Source: Dehalococcoidia bacterium
GTDB lineage: Bacteria > Chloroflexota > Dehalococcoidia > UBA3495
NCBI GenBank assembly: GCA_028822675.1
Contig: JAPKDE010000009.1
Span: 1 to 32,227, forward strand
Direction of reading: 5' to 3'
Length of the DNA: 32,227 bases
Shown: positions 23,500 through 32,141 of the stretch, piece by piece
Layout: each line of letters begins with the position of its first letter
Position numbering within the stretch: the first letter of the stretch is position 1
The notes under the pieces: model-generated
The model's input: the letters and a program-made list of their open reading frames with translations, nothing else
Told to the model about the DNA's origin: nothing
Database searches by the model: none
Made by a program: the position numbers and the translations under genes

Positions 23500-25053
23500 T
23501 CAGGCAGCCGATGCGAAGGCTGCTGAAACCATTCTACGCTGAACCTTGCCGGTGGCGGTGCGGGGAATCTCATCAACAATGTGGATGATCTTGGGGCATT
23601 TGAAGCCTGCCAAGCGTTCTCTGCAGAAAGCTACTAGTTCTGAAGCCTTCACTGCGGCAGTGACCACCACGGCCGCGCTGGGCTCTTCTCCGTGGGTTGC
23701 GCTGGGCACCGCAAAGGCCACAGCTTCGGACACGGCCGGATGGGCCAGGAGAATCTCGTCGATCTCCCGAGGTGAGATGTTCTCACCGGAGCGGATGATA
23801 ATCTCTTTCAACCGACCAACCAGCGTCAAGTAGCCATCGGAGTCCATCACGCCCTGGTCTCCCGTGCGGAACCAGCCGTTGGTGAAGCTACTGAGGTTGG
23901 CTTCTGGGTTGGCTTCGTATCCTTGGGTCACGTTATCGCCCTGGATGACCACTTCGCCAGTGACGTTTGCCGGCTCAATGTCGCCGTCTTGATCCATGAT
24001 GGCGATCTTGACGCCGGTCCCAATGCCCACAGACCCAGGCACGCGTTTGCCGTTGACCAGTGGGTTTGATGCCACCTGATGGGCTGCTTCGGTCATCCCA
24101 TAGGCTTCTAACACAGGCACGCCAAACGTCTCTTCCATCTCAACCAGGACTTCAGCGGGGAACGGTGCGCTGCAAGAACGAATGAAGCGCAGATGCTGGC
24201 GGGCGATGGCAACTGCTGAGCTGCCAGCCTTTCTCTTGGCGCGGTGCAACAATGCCTGATGGATGGTGGGGACTGCCGAATACCAGGTTACGTGGTGGGA
24301 TTCAACGGTGGACCAGAAATCCATCGCATTGAACTTGGCTGGCACCACGACTACGCCGCCCGATGCTAGCGTGGCCAAGGTGGAGGCGACCAGTCCGTGA
24401 ATATGGAACAGGGGCATGACACACAGAGAAACGTCCTCTGGGGTCAGGCCATAGGTGTCTACGATGTTCTGGGTGCCGACAATCAGGTTTCGGTGGCTAA
24501 GTGGCACACGTTTGGGGCGGCTGGTGGTGCCGCTCGTGTGCAGTACTAGAGCTACGTCGTCGGCGTTGCTGCCGTCGCTGTCCCCCGGTAGGCCTAGGGC
24601 CGTGTCACAGGTGAAGCGGATCTTTTCATCAGCGTTAAGACCAACGCTGACGTTGATCATGGAGGCCGGGATGGCCTCATTTATGGCGTCGCTCGCTGCG
24701 CCGGAAGTGATAATGGCCTTGGCGTTGGCATCTTCCAGACAGAAGACAAATTCTTCTGTGGTGTAGGCCGGGTTTAGGGGAGCGGCGGTGGCACCTGATA
24801 CAGTGACAGCCAGGAATGAAACGATGTTTTCCACGCCGTTTGGCAGGACGATGGCAACGCGGTCGCCACGGCCAATGCCAAAGGAATTCAGTTGGTTGGC
24901 CAGGGAATCAACCTGACATTTGAGGGAGCCGTAGGTAAGTACCGGACCATCAGGGGCAATGATGGCGATGTTGGTCGGTATACTGCCGTCCAACATATCG
25001 GCAATAGTGGTTGGCAACTGAGAAGTTTCGAGGGCTTGAACATCAAGTGTCAT
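23500..25053 (-). CDS. AMP-forming acyl-CoA synthetase, oxalate-CoA-ligase-like
   Basis: A 517-residue ANL-superfamily ligase. The P-loop motif is LHTSGTTSRPKRVPLSHRN, and the adenine/acyl motif is VLEAYGMTEAAHQVASNPL. GWFRTGDQGVMDSDGYL and GRLKEIIIRSGENISPREID form the hinge, and the catalytic C-terminal Lys is in RTATGKVQRR. The MTEAAHQ-ASNP motif and the length resemble Pcs60/AAE3 oxalyl-CoA synthetases, but substrate calls from motifs are weak. The enzyme activates a carboxylate with ATP and CoA. The ATG at 25053 has AGGAA about 12 nt upstream. The reductase gene follows in the same transcript. Confidence 0.87.
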   Translation of the reverse strand: MTLDVQALETSQLPTTIADMLDGSIPTNIAIIAPDGPVLTYGSLKCQVDSLANQLNSFGIGRGDRVAIVLPNGVENIVSFLAVTVSGATAAPLNPAYTTEEFVFCLEDANAKAIITSGAASDAINEAIPASMINVSVGLNADEKIRFTCDTALGLPGDSDGSNADDVALVLHTSGTTSRPKRVPLSHRNLIVGTQNIVDTYGLTPEDVSLCVMPLFHIHGLVASTLATLASGGVVVVPAKFNAMDFWSTVESHHVTWYSAVPTIHQALLHRAKRKAGSSAVAIARQHLRFIRSCSAPFPAEVLVEMEETFGVPVLEAYGMTEAAHQVASNPLVNGKRVPGSVGIGTGVKIAIMDQDGDIEPANVTGEVVIQGDNVTQGYEANPEANLSSFTNGWFRTGDQGVMDSDGYLTLVGRLKEIIIRSGENISPREIDEILLAHPAVSEAVAFAVPSATHGEEPSAAVVVTAAVKASELVAFCRERLAGFKCPKIIHIVDEIPRTATGKVQRRMVSAAFASAA

Positions 25054-25387
25054 TCTTTACGCTCGTTCCTTTCGTCCAAAAAACGGACATTTACTCGGAG
25101 CTGCCGAATCACTAATCCGAATAACAATAGCGATATATTATCGGCACTTCACTAGTATAGGCAGTTTTTGTGGCAAGACTAGAGACGTATTTCCTGTCAG
25201 AGTGATAGTCCAAGGTTATCACTGCAGTTTTGAGGAGTCAGCGCACAGAGGATTTGTGGATTTTCAGCCACTGTCGTTGGGCGTGGTTATACCCGAGAAG
25301 GCTAGGTGCACAGCGAGTTAAGGAAAAAACGCGACAAAAAGAGGCTGTCTGAAGTAGACCGCAGAAAATGGAAACGCGGCTGTTCCG
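25054..25387. other. Intergenic region, 334 bp, between ffh and the acyl-CoA synthetase gene
   Basis: No gene, tRNA or signal-recognition-particle RNA core could be found. The right side of the synthetase promoter region is AT-rich (around 25120-25160) but no box pair is convincing. No clear terminator hairpin follows ffh. Confidence 0.5.
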
Positions 25388-26722
25388 CTATTTGAACATT
25401 TTCATCATGGCCATTGGATTGCGGGACTTAGACATCTGCTTCATCAACTTCTGGGTTTGTTTGAACTGGTTCAGCAGTTGGTTAACGTCCGCAGGGGTAG
25501 TGCCACTACCCTTGGATATACGGCGACGGCGGCTACCGTTGAGAATCTCAGGCCGTTGACGCTCCGCCTTGGTCATGGACCTGATAATGGCCTCAATGCG
25601 GTCGATCCGGCCATCGTCCAGGTCTCCGGCGGGCATCTTCTTGCTGAGTTTGCCCATGCCAGGGATCATCTCCATGATGGAAGACAGGGAGCCCATCTTC
25701 CGCACGCTCTGCAGCTGGGTGAGGAAATCTTCCAGGTCAAAGTTGGCCTGGCGAAATTTCTTCTCCATCTCCACAGCTTGTTTCTCGTCCACTGCGCCCT
25801 GGGCCTTCTCAATGAGCGTGAGAATGTCGCCCATGGCCAGGATGCGAGAGGCTAGCCGGTCGGGGTGAAACGCTTCCAAGCCGTCGGGTCGCTCGCCGAC
25901 GCCCATGAACTTGATCGGAACTCCGGTGACCCGGGTGATGGACAGGGCGGCGCCACCACGGGCATCGCCGTCCATCTTGGACATTATCAGTCCGGTCAGG
26001 TCCACCTGAGCATGGAAACCCTCAGCGGCGTTGACCGCTTCCTGCCCGGTCATGGCATCCACAACCAGGAGCACTTCATCGGGTTTGATCTCTTTCTTGA
26101 CGTCCCCGAGTTCCTTCATCAGTTCTTCGTCGATCTGAAGGCGTCCACCGGTATCGACGATGGCCCAGTTCACGCCCAGTTGCCGGGCCTTTTCCAGGCC
26201 GTTCTTGGCAACTTTCACCACGGTGGTGGACTTGGGGTCTTCGGAATAGACGGGTATGTCCAACTGCTTGCCCAGGGTTTCTAGCTGTTGGATGGCAGCG
26301 GGGCGGCGCAGGTCGGCGGCGATCAGAAGCGTCTTGTGGCCTTGTTGTCGCAGGTGCAGAGCCAATTTGGCGGCGGTAGTGGTCTTACCGGAGCCCTGCA
26401 GGCCCACCAGCATGATGGTGGTTACGGCCTGACTGGAAAGGGTCAGCGAGTTGTCGCCGCCGCTGAGGAGGTTGGTCAGCTCCTCCTGCACGATCTTGAT
26501 TACCTGTTGGCCGGGGGAGAGGCTCTCCAGAATGTCTGAGCCCATGGACCGTTCTTTCACGGCGGCCACGAAGTCTCTGGCGACCCGGAAATTAACGTCC
26601 GCTTCGAGTAAAGAGCGCCGGACCAGGCTCAAGGCTTCATCAACGTCCGCTTCGGTCAAGCGGCCTTTGCTGGTGAGCTTGTTTAGTATCCCGGTTAACT
26701 TGTCTGTTAGGTTCTCAAACAT
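25388..26722 (-). CDS. ffh: Signal recognition particle GTPase Ffh
   Basis: A 444-residue SRP54. It has the N domain with ALLEADV-type helix (SLLEADVNFRVARDFV), the G domain with G1 GLQGSGKTTTAAKLA, G2/I-box DLRRPAAIQQL, G3 DTGGRL, G4 region SKMDGDARGGAALS and G5 GVGE, and the methionine-rich M domain with MIPGMG, GSRRRRISKGSGT (4.5S RNA-binding helix) and an MKMF end. It targets nascent membrane proteins to FtsY. G4 reads SKMD instead of the common TKMD, a mild change. The ATG at 26722 has AGAGCAG upstream and its own promoter in the 84-nt gap to the exporter permease gene. Confidence 0.97.
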   Translation of the reverse strand: MFENLTDKLTGILNKLTSKGRLTEADVDEALSLVRRSLLEADVNFRVARDFVAAVKERSMGSDILESLSPGQQVIKIVQEELTNLLSGGDNSLTLSSQAVTTIMLVGLQGSGKTTTAAKLALHLRQQGHKTLLIAADLRRPAAIQQLETLGKQLDIPVYSEDPKSTTVVKVAKNGLEKARQLGVNWAIVDTGGRLQIDEELMKELGDVKKEIKPDEVLLVVDAMTGQEAVNAAEGFHAQVDLTGLIMSKMDGDARGGAALSITRVTGVPIKFMGVGERPDGLEAFHPDRLASRILAMGDILTLIEKAQGAVDEKQAVEMEKKFRQANFDLEDFLTQLQSVRKMGSLSSIMEMIPGMGKLSKKMPAGDLDDGRIDRIEAIIRSMTKAERQRPEILNGSRRRRISKGSGTTPADVNQLLNQFKQTQKLMKQMSKSRNPMAMMKMFK

Positions 26723-26760
26723 ATCTGCTCTTTTTGCTTTCTAACTGGTATGTAAATCAA

Positions 26761-26790
26761 ATTGTAGGCTGGCCGTAGTTTCAGGGTCAA
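26761..26790 (-). promoter_or_regulatory. Promoter of ffh
   Basis: On the minus strand TTGACC (26790-26785), an 18-nt spacer and TACAAT (26766-26761), both 5 of 6. The start near 26754 gives a leader of about 32 nt before the ffh ATG. Confidence 0.75.
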
Positions 26791-26806
26791 GGCTGTAGGC
26801 GCTGTT

Positions 26807-27910
26807 TTACTCCCATCGGAAGAGGCGAACCGCGACGAAAAAGGTCACCGCTAGCCAGGCAATCAATCCCAGGACATCATCCCATTGTGACCACAGCGAT
26901 TGGCCGTCTACTGCCACGCTGCGCAGGGCGTCGGCCAGGAAACTTAGAGGCAGGAAGTCGGCCACCGCGCGTAGGGGCTCGGGCATAGCCTCCCGGGGGA
27001 AAAACACCCCAGACAGGAACATCATGGGCAGGGCAATGGCGTTGGCTATCGGAGCGGCTACGTCTTCAGTGCGGGCAAACCCGGATACGGCGAACCCCAT
27101 ACTCACGAAAACCGAGCCTCCCAAAAGTGCTAGCAGCAGCATCGAAAACAGGTTGCCCTGCAGGTTAACGTCAAACGCCACCACGGCTAAGCCCACCAAC
27201 ACCAGAGTCTGCACTATGGAGACGGTCAGGCGGGTGAAAACTTGGGCGAAGATGAAGCTGGCCGGCAGGACGGGTGTGGCCTGCAGTCGCCGCAGAATGC
27301 CCCGGCTTTTTAACTGCACAAACGAGAATGCGACGCTGAACAGGCCCATCTGCATGATGGACATGGCCACCACGCCCGGCATCAGAAAATCTATGAACCG
27401 CAGGTTGCGACTGTCCGCAGGCCTGGCTTCGATTCGGTAACGTTCTGTGATCTGCCCTTCGGCGAAGGTAATCTCGTCCAACACACTTTGGATGATCGAC
27501 TGCCCAGTCGCCGACGCTTGTGGTTGGCCCTGGTTGAAGATTACCGTGACCCGGCGTTGTGCCGGTGTCCCGGCCTCGCCGAACCCTGGCGGGATGATCA
27601 GGAGTAGGTTGCGGTCGCCGTCCAAGAGCGCTTCAAGTTCTTCCGCTTCGGTCGTTGTGTCTGAAATATCAAATGCGTCCAGTGCGCGGACGTCTGCCGC
27701 CAGCTTCTGGGAAGTCTCGTTATTGGCCCGGTCTACAATGCCCAGGTCCACGGTGCTGAAAGCGCCAAAATCCAGCAGTCCGAACACGGAGATGAGCACC
27801 ACTGGCAGAAAAAACGTCCAGAAGATGGCCTGCTTGTCCCGGAACCAGATGCGCATCGATGCTCTGGTTAGGCTGAGCGTAGGATTGATTTGAAAGAGGT
27901 GTTTCAGCAT
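26807..27910 (-). CDS. ABC-2 type exporter permease
   Basis: About 367 residues from the ATG at 27910 (MLKHLFQINPTLSLTRASMR); a GTG at 27931 would add seven residues, and neither start has a clear Shine-Dalgarno. The layout is that of ABC-2 permeases: one N-terminal membrane segment (FWTFFLPVVLISVFGLLDF), a large outside domain of about 150 residues, then five C-terminal segments beginning FLMPGVVAMSIMQMGLF and including FLSGVFFPREAMPEPLRAVA, the conserved ABC-2 motif. The ATPase gene lies 53 nt upstream. The pair could export a lipid, polysaccharide or drug; the cargo is not predictable. Confidence 0.9.
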   Translation of the reverse strand: MLKHLFQINPTLSLTRASMRIWFRDKQAIFWTFFLPVVLISVFGLLDFGAFSTVDLGIVDRANNETSQKLAADVRALDAFDISDTTTEAEELEALLDGDRNLLLIIPPGFGEAGTPAQRRVTVIFNQGQPQASATGQSIIQSVLDEITFAEGQITERYRIEARPADSRNLRFIDFLMPGVVAMSIMQMGLFSVAFSFVQLKSRGILRRLQATPVLPASFIFAQVFTRLTVSIVQTLVLVGLAVVAFDVNLQGNLFSMLLLALLGGSVFVSMGFAVSGFARTEDVAAPIANAIALPMMFLSGVFFPREAMPEPLRAVADFLPLSFLADALRSVAVDGQSLWSQWDDVLGLIAWLAVTFFVAVRLFRWE

Positions 27911-27963
27911 CGGTAAATTAAATAAGAGCACGGGTTAAGTTGATGTTGGTCTGCACCTGAACG

Positions 27964-28743
27964 TCAGTCCTGCAAGGCCCGGCCAGTGATATCCAAGAAA
28001 ACGTCTTCCAAGTTGGCTAGGTTCTCCACCCGTTCTTTCTCGAAGCCCCGGCTGATTAGGTCATCAACCAGCGCTGCCGGTCGGTCCATCGCCACAATCT
28101 TGCCGTGGTCCATGATGGCCACGCGGTCGCATAGCTCGGCTGCTTCCTCCATGTAGTGCGTGGTCAGCAGCACTGTGCGCCCTTCAGACTTGAACCGCTG
28201 GATCAGCTCCCACATGTGTCGCCGTGCCTGGGGGTCCAGCCCGGTGGTAGGTTCGTCCAAGAACAGCAAAACAGGATCATTGACCAGCGTTGAGGCAACC
28301 GAAAACCGCTGTTTCTGACCTCCGGATAAGTCTCTGAATAGCGACTTGGCGCGGTCAGCCAGCTCCACAGTACCCAGCAGTTCCACGGCGTCAATCTGTC
28401 GGCGGTAGATGCTGGCCATAACGTCTAGAATCTCGCCCAGGTTCAGTCGGTCGAAGAACGCGGAGGACTGAAGCTGGATGCCAATGACCTTTTTGACTGC
28501 CCGCGGGTCTTTTTGAACGTTTATCCCGTTGACCAAGGCTGTGCCGCTGTCGGGCTTGCGCATCCCTTCCAGTATCTCGACTGTGGTGGTCTTACCGGCG
28601 CCGTTGGGCCCAAGAATGCCAAAGACCTCCCCTGCGCCCACAGCAAAAGAAACGCCGTCCACGGCCTGCAAGTCTCCGTAACACTTGCGCAGGTCGTCCA
28701 CCTGGATGATGTTGGCTTTATTTGAGCCTGGTTGTGTCGTCAT
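27964..28743 (-). CDS. ABC-2 type exporter ATPase
   Basis: A 259-residue ATPase of the CcmA/DrrA group. Walker A is GPNGAGKTT (45-53), followed by the signature LSGGQKQR, Walker B VLLFLDEPTTGLDP, and the H-loop LLTTHYMEEA. The C-terminal tail (LANLEDVFLDITGRALQD) matches the DrrA-like ending. It energises the permease encoded just downstream. The ATG at 28743 forms an ATGA overlap with a 15-codon ORF starting at 28787, described separately. Confidence 0.93.
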   Translation of the reverse strand: MTTQPGSNKANIIQVDDLRKCYGDLQAVDGVSFAVGAGEVFGILGPNGAGKTTTVEILEGMRKPDSGTALVNGINVQKDPRAVKKVIGIQLQSSAFFDRLNLGEILDVMASIYRRQIDAVELLGTVELADRAKSLFRDLSGGQKQRFSVASTLVNDPVLLFLDEPTTGLDPQARRHMWELIQRFKSEGRTVLLTTHYMEEAAELCDRVAIMDHGKIVAMDRPAALVDDLISRGFEKERVENLANLEDVFLDITGRALQD

Positions 28744-28787
28744 TTAGTGGCGATGTTGCCGTTATTTGTGTTTTGCTGTGTCGTCAT
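28740..28787 (-). other. Duplicated translation-start segment / 15-codon upstream ORF
   Basis: ATGACGACACA occurs both at the ATPase start (28743) and 44 nt upstream (28787), and about 28 of the next 36 bases also agree. The upstream copy reads MTTQQNTNNGNIATK and stops in TGA overlapping the ATPase ATG; the gene itself begins MTTQPGSNKANII. It is either a tandem duplication of the 5' end that put the first copy out of frame, or a short coupled leader. Neither ATG has a clear Shine-Dalgarno. Confidence 0.6.
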
Positions 28788-28836
28788 ATACCGGATTCTA
28801 GATATGGGTTGAATGCGAAATTCGGGTGAACCACTG

Positions 28837-28845
28837 TGCTAAAAT
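28837..28845 (+). promoter_or_regulatory. Candidate extended -10 promoter for the sbcC transcript
   Basis: TGCTAAAAT (TGn plus 5 of 6), about 70 nt before the small leader ORF. No good -35 box. Confidence 0.4.
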
Positions 28846-28915
28846 TAGGCACGCTCCGGCCTGCGGCTACGAGCAGGTTTCTTGGGTCAATTTCATTAGG
28901 GTGTTGGAGGTAAAA

Positions 28916-28996
28916 ATGGTTGATTTTCACTCCATTGTTTTGCCCAGAGCGCCAGAAATTTTAATTCTTCAGGCTATTTTTAGGCCTTACCCATGA
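28916..28996 (+). CDS. 26-codon leader ORF coupled to sbcC
   Basis: An ATG at 28916 with an excellent ribosome-binding site (TTGGAGG, 5-nt spacer) opens a 26-codon frame beginning MVDFHSIVLPRAPEIL and ending RPYP. Its TGA overlaps the ATG of the sbcC-like gene as ATGA. The large gene has no Shine-Dalgarno of its own (CCTTACCC precedes its ATG), so its translation probably depends on ribosomes finishing this small ORF. The peptide resembles nothing known to me; it may be a coupling leader, a regulatory peptide or a remnant of a longer gene. Too short for domain evidence. Confidence 0.5.
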   Translation: MVDFHSIVLPRAPEILILQAIFRPYP

Positions 28997-31578
28997 TACC
29001 CCTCAAGCTCACGCTGAGTAACTTTTTATGCTACCGGGAAAACGTTGCGCCGTTGGACTTCACCGGCGTGCATGTTGCCTGCATCTGCGGCGCCAACGGT
29101 CACGGCAAGAGCGCCCTGCTGGATAGCATCACCTGGGCTCTGTGGGGCAAGGCCAGAGGCAAAGTCCAAGACGAAATGATCTCTTACGGGGCCGATGAGT
29201 GCCGGGTTGAGCTTGATTTTGCGTCTCGCGACCAGAACTACCGTGTGATTCGCAGTCACGGCCGGGGTGGCAGGCGCAGCCGTGGCGGGGCTTCAGACCT
29301 GCAGTTGATGGTACTGGAGAATGACACCGCCCGTCCCTTAACCGGCGACATGATTCGCGAGACTCAGGCACGGATAGACCAGACCGTGGGCATGGACTAT
29401 GACACCTTCATCAACTCTGCGTTCTTGGTTCAGGGCCGGGCCGACGAATTTGCCACCAAGACACCGTCAGAGCGCAAGGCAGTACTCAGCAAGATTCTGG
29501 GTCTGGAGACCTATGACCGGCTTCAGGTACGCGCCCGGGAGCGAAGTAGCTGGACAGACAATACGGCCAAGATTGCCGAGGGCACAGTGGACCGCCTCCG
29601 CCACGAACTGGAATTGTTGGTGGCTCCAGCAACGGAACTGAAAGAAGTTGAGGTCACACTCTTTGAGGCCAACAAAGACCTGGCCGAGCAGCAGGCGAAG
29701 ACCACCGCTTTCAGAGATCAAGTAGGAGAACTTCGGCGTCAGCAATCGGGCCAAGAGGAGTCGGCGCAGCGTTTGGTTGTGTTGGCCAAAGAAGCAGAGC
29801 AGTTCGAAGCCACCCAAAAAACCGCCCAGCAACAGGTGCTGGCCTTTGAAAAGTTGGTGGGGCAGACCACGACCATCCGTGAGGGTGCTGCCCAACTCGC
29901 CGCCGCCCGGAGCGCATTCACCCGCCTGGAAGAAGCGGGTCGGACCTTCGATGAGCTAGAACGACAGCGCACCTCAATCTCCGGTGGCATCGACGTCACA
30001 CGGACTCAGTTGGAATCGCAGATCCAACAACTAAACACCGAGATTGGGACCAGGCTCGCACCCAAGGCCCAAGGTCTGACTCTACTTCAAGACAACCAAA
30101 AAAAATTACAGGACCAAGGGCCGGCCATCGAAGCCCAGGAAAAGACTTTGGTGGGGGAGAGGGAGCGACTGAACGCCATGGCCGTGCAGACCGGGCAACT
30201 GCAGAGCTCACTGGAGCGTGCGGCTAACGAAGGCAAGGAACTGGCAGCCAAGAAAGATCTTCTCAACGGTGCCAACGACCAGGAGGCGATGTGCCCCTTG
30301 TGCGGAACTCCCCTGAGCGAGGATGGCTGTGAACGCCTGGTTGAGACCTTTGCAGCCGACATTGACGCCAAGCGTGAGGAATACCGGACCACCTCGGCCC
30401 AGGTGAAAACGCTCCAGACTGAAACTTCAGAGCTGGAAAGTCGCCTGCCCCAACAGGAACAGGCTTTATCCCAGGCACAGACCAAGCAGCAGGTGGGCCT
30501 GCAACAACTGGAACAACAGATGCAGGAAGCTCTGCAAGCCGGAGTGGAACTGGCCGAGGCGACTCCCAAAATGGACGCCATGCGCGCGGCCCTGGCTGAC
30601 GGATCATTTGCAACTGAGGATTCGGTCCAACTCATAAAATTGGAAGCGCAGATACTGGAACTGGAATACGACCCCGCCGCCCGCCAAAGAATCTTCCAAG
30701 AGACTCAGAGCTTGGACGGTTTTGCCCAGCAAGAGCGTTTGTTGGAGCAGGCGGAGGCTGGTTTGCCGGGAGCCAAAGAAGCTGCCGAGCAGAACGCCGC
30801 CATGGCCCAGCGTCGCCGGGAAGAACTCCAGTTGTTGGAGTCCCAAGCCGCCGAGGCCAAACAGGCCCTGGTTGGTTTAGCCGCCCTGGAGAACGAGTTT
30901 ACCCAGGGTGAGCAGCGGGAACGGGAACTGGGCGTAAAAGTTCAGCAGGCCATCGACCGACAAGGCTATCTGCGTGGCCAGGTGGAACGGCAGGAATCGC
31001 TGGCTGAAGAACTCAGGTCTGAATCAGCGCGGCTGCACGCCCTGCAAGAAGACCAGTCCATCTACCAGGAACTTTCCGTGGCCTTTGGCCGCCAGGGAGT
31101 CCAGGCCATGTTGATTGAGACGGTTGTGCCGAGGCTCGAAGACGAGACCAACGTGCTGCTGGGCCGGATGACCGACAACCGGATGAACGTGAAGCTGGAG
31201 ACCCAGCGGGAACGGGCCTCGGGACAGGGAGACCCTCGCGAGACCCTGGATATATTGGTTAGCGATGAACTTGGCCCTCGTAGCTACGAGATGTACAGCG
31301 GCGGCGAGGCTTTCAAGGTCAACCTGGCCATGCGCATCGCCCTGTCCAAAGTATTGGCTCACCGCATCGGAGCGCCCCTACCAACGTTGTTCATCGACGA
31401 AGGTTTTGGTTCCCAGGACATGGTGGGACGTGAACGAATCCTGGACTTGATCAACGCCATCGGCAATGACTTTGAGAAGGTGCTAGTAATCACCCACTTG
31501 GAAGACTTAAAAGATGGCTTTGAAGTGCGTATCAATGTGGAAAAAACTGCATCGGGCTCAACTTTCTGGATCGACTAA
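28993..31578 (+). CDS. sbcC: SbcC/Rad50-type SMC-like ATPase
   Basis: An 861-residue repair ATPase. The N-terminal half-site is LKLTLSNFLCYRENVAPLDF then Walker A GANGHGKSALLD. Two long coiled coils rich in Glu, Gln, Leu and Ala flank a zinc hook CPLC at 434-437. The C-terminal half-site has signature YSGGEAFKVNLAMRIA (768 on), Walker B TLFIDEGFGS with Asp802/Glu803, and the H-loop VITHLEDL. With the SbcD/Mre11 nuclease this family processes hairpins and blocked DNA ends. No sbcD is in the window; the nuclease must be elsewhere or absent. The ATG overlaps the stop of a small upstream ORF. At 861 residues it is shorter than E. coli SbcC but normal for Rad50-like forms. Confidence 0.94.
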   Translation: MIPLKLTLSNFLCYRENVAPLDFTGVHVACICGANGHGKSALLDSITWALWGKARGKVQDEMISYGADECRVELDFASRDQNYRVIRSHGRGGRRSRGGASDLQLMVLENDTARPLTGDMIRETQARIDQTVGMDYDTFINSAFLVQGRADEFATKTPSERKAVLSKILGLETYDRLQVRARERSSWTDNTAKIAEGTVDRLRHELELLVAPATELKEVEVTLFEANKDLAEQQAKTTAFRDQVGELRRQQSGQEESAQRLVVLAKEAEQFEATQKTAQQQVLAFEKLVGQTTTIREGAAQLAAARSAFTRLEEAGRTFDELERQRTSISGGIDVTRTQLESQIQQLNTEIGTRLAPKAQGLTLLQDNQKKLQDQGPAIEAQEKTLVGERERLNAMAVQTGQLQSSLERAANEGKELAAKKDLLNGANDQEAMCPLCGTPLSEDGCERLVETFAADIDAKREEYRTTSAQVKTLQTETSELESRLPQQEQALSQAQTKQQVGLQQLEQQMQEALQAGVELAEATPKMDAMRAALADGSFATEDSVQLIKLEAQILELEYDPAARQRIFQETQSLDGFAQQERLLEQAEAGLPGAKEAAEQNAAMAQRRREELQLLESQAAEAKQALVGLAALENEFTQGEQRERELGVKVQQAIDRQGYLRGQVERQESLAEELRSESARLHALQEDQSIYQELSVAFGRQGVQAMLIETVVPRLEDETNVLLGRMTDNRMNVKLETQRERASGQGDPRETLDILVSDELGPRSYEMYSGGEAFKVNLAMRIALSKVLAHRIGAPLPTLFIDEGFGSQDMVGRERILDLINAIGNDFEKVLVITHLEDLKDGFEVRINVEKTASGSTFWID

Positions 31579-31617
31579 ATACTGCCTGGGATTAGAACTC
31601 CAGGCGCGAGAAATGAA

Positions 31618-32097
31618 TTGACATCAGACCCAAATAATCAGATTCAGGTACGCCAGGCTGCGTCTCAACACCTGGATACCATCATCGACTTCAACATTGC
31701 CATGGCAAAAGAGACCGAGGGCAAAGAACTGGACAGCGAACTGGTCCGGTCTGGCGTGGAAGCCGTGCTCACCCGCAACGACCTGGGGTTCTACCTGGTT
31801 GCGGAACACTCCGGACGTCCCGCCGGCCAATTGATGATCACCTACGAGTGGAGCGATTGGCGGAATATGTTTTTCTGGTGGATCCAGAGCGTGTACGTGA
31901 GTCCTGAGTTCCGGCGTCAGGGCATCTACAGCGCCATGCACGCCTACGCCGCCACGGAGGCCCGCCGCCAAGGCAATGTGGGCGGGCTGCGGCTCTACGT
32001 GGACAAGGACAATACCGTGGCCCAGGGTGTCTATGCCGGTTTCCGGATGCGCCCAACCCACTACGACATGTATGAGATTGAATTCGATTCCAGATAG
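31618..32097 (+). CDS. GNAT-family N-acetyltransferase
   Basis: A 159-residue acetyltransferase. IQVRQAASQHLDTIIDFNIAM starts the fold (given in part), LVAEHSGRPAGQLMITYE forms the central strands, and motif A is IQSVYVSPEFRRQGIYSAM with the acetyl-CoA pyrophosphate loop R-R-Q-G-I-Y (family Q/R-x-x-G-x-G/A; the last glycine is Tyr here). LYVDKDNTVAQGVYAGFRM is motif B. The acceptor is unknown. The start is a TTG; an ATG at 31613 is out of frame and stops at once. It follows the sbcC-like gene by 39 nt, within which GCCTGG/CCAGGC (31584-31605) can form a hairpin without a T-run. Confidence 0.88.
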   Translation: MTSDPNNQIQVRQAASQHLDTIIDFNIAMAKETEGKELDSELVRSGVEAVLTRNDLGFYLVAEHSGRPAGQLMITYEWSDWRNMFFWWIQSVYVSPEFRRQGIYSAMHAYAATEARRQGNVGGLRLYVDKDNTVAQGVYAGFRMRPTHYDMYEIEFDSR

Positions 32098-32141
32098 CGC
32101 AAATAACCGGGTAAGCCCCGTTAATCTCAAGGAGAAAGACC

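Noticed and set aside
25054..25387. Possible SRP RNA gene next to ffh
   Set aside because: The conserved GGAAG/AGCAG core of bacterial SRP RNA was looked for by eye and not found.
25865..26284. 139-codon forward ORF over ffh
   Set aside because: Antisense of the conserved G domain; Gly/His-rich and motif-free.
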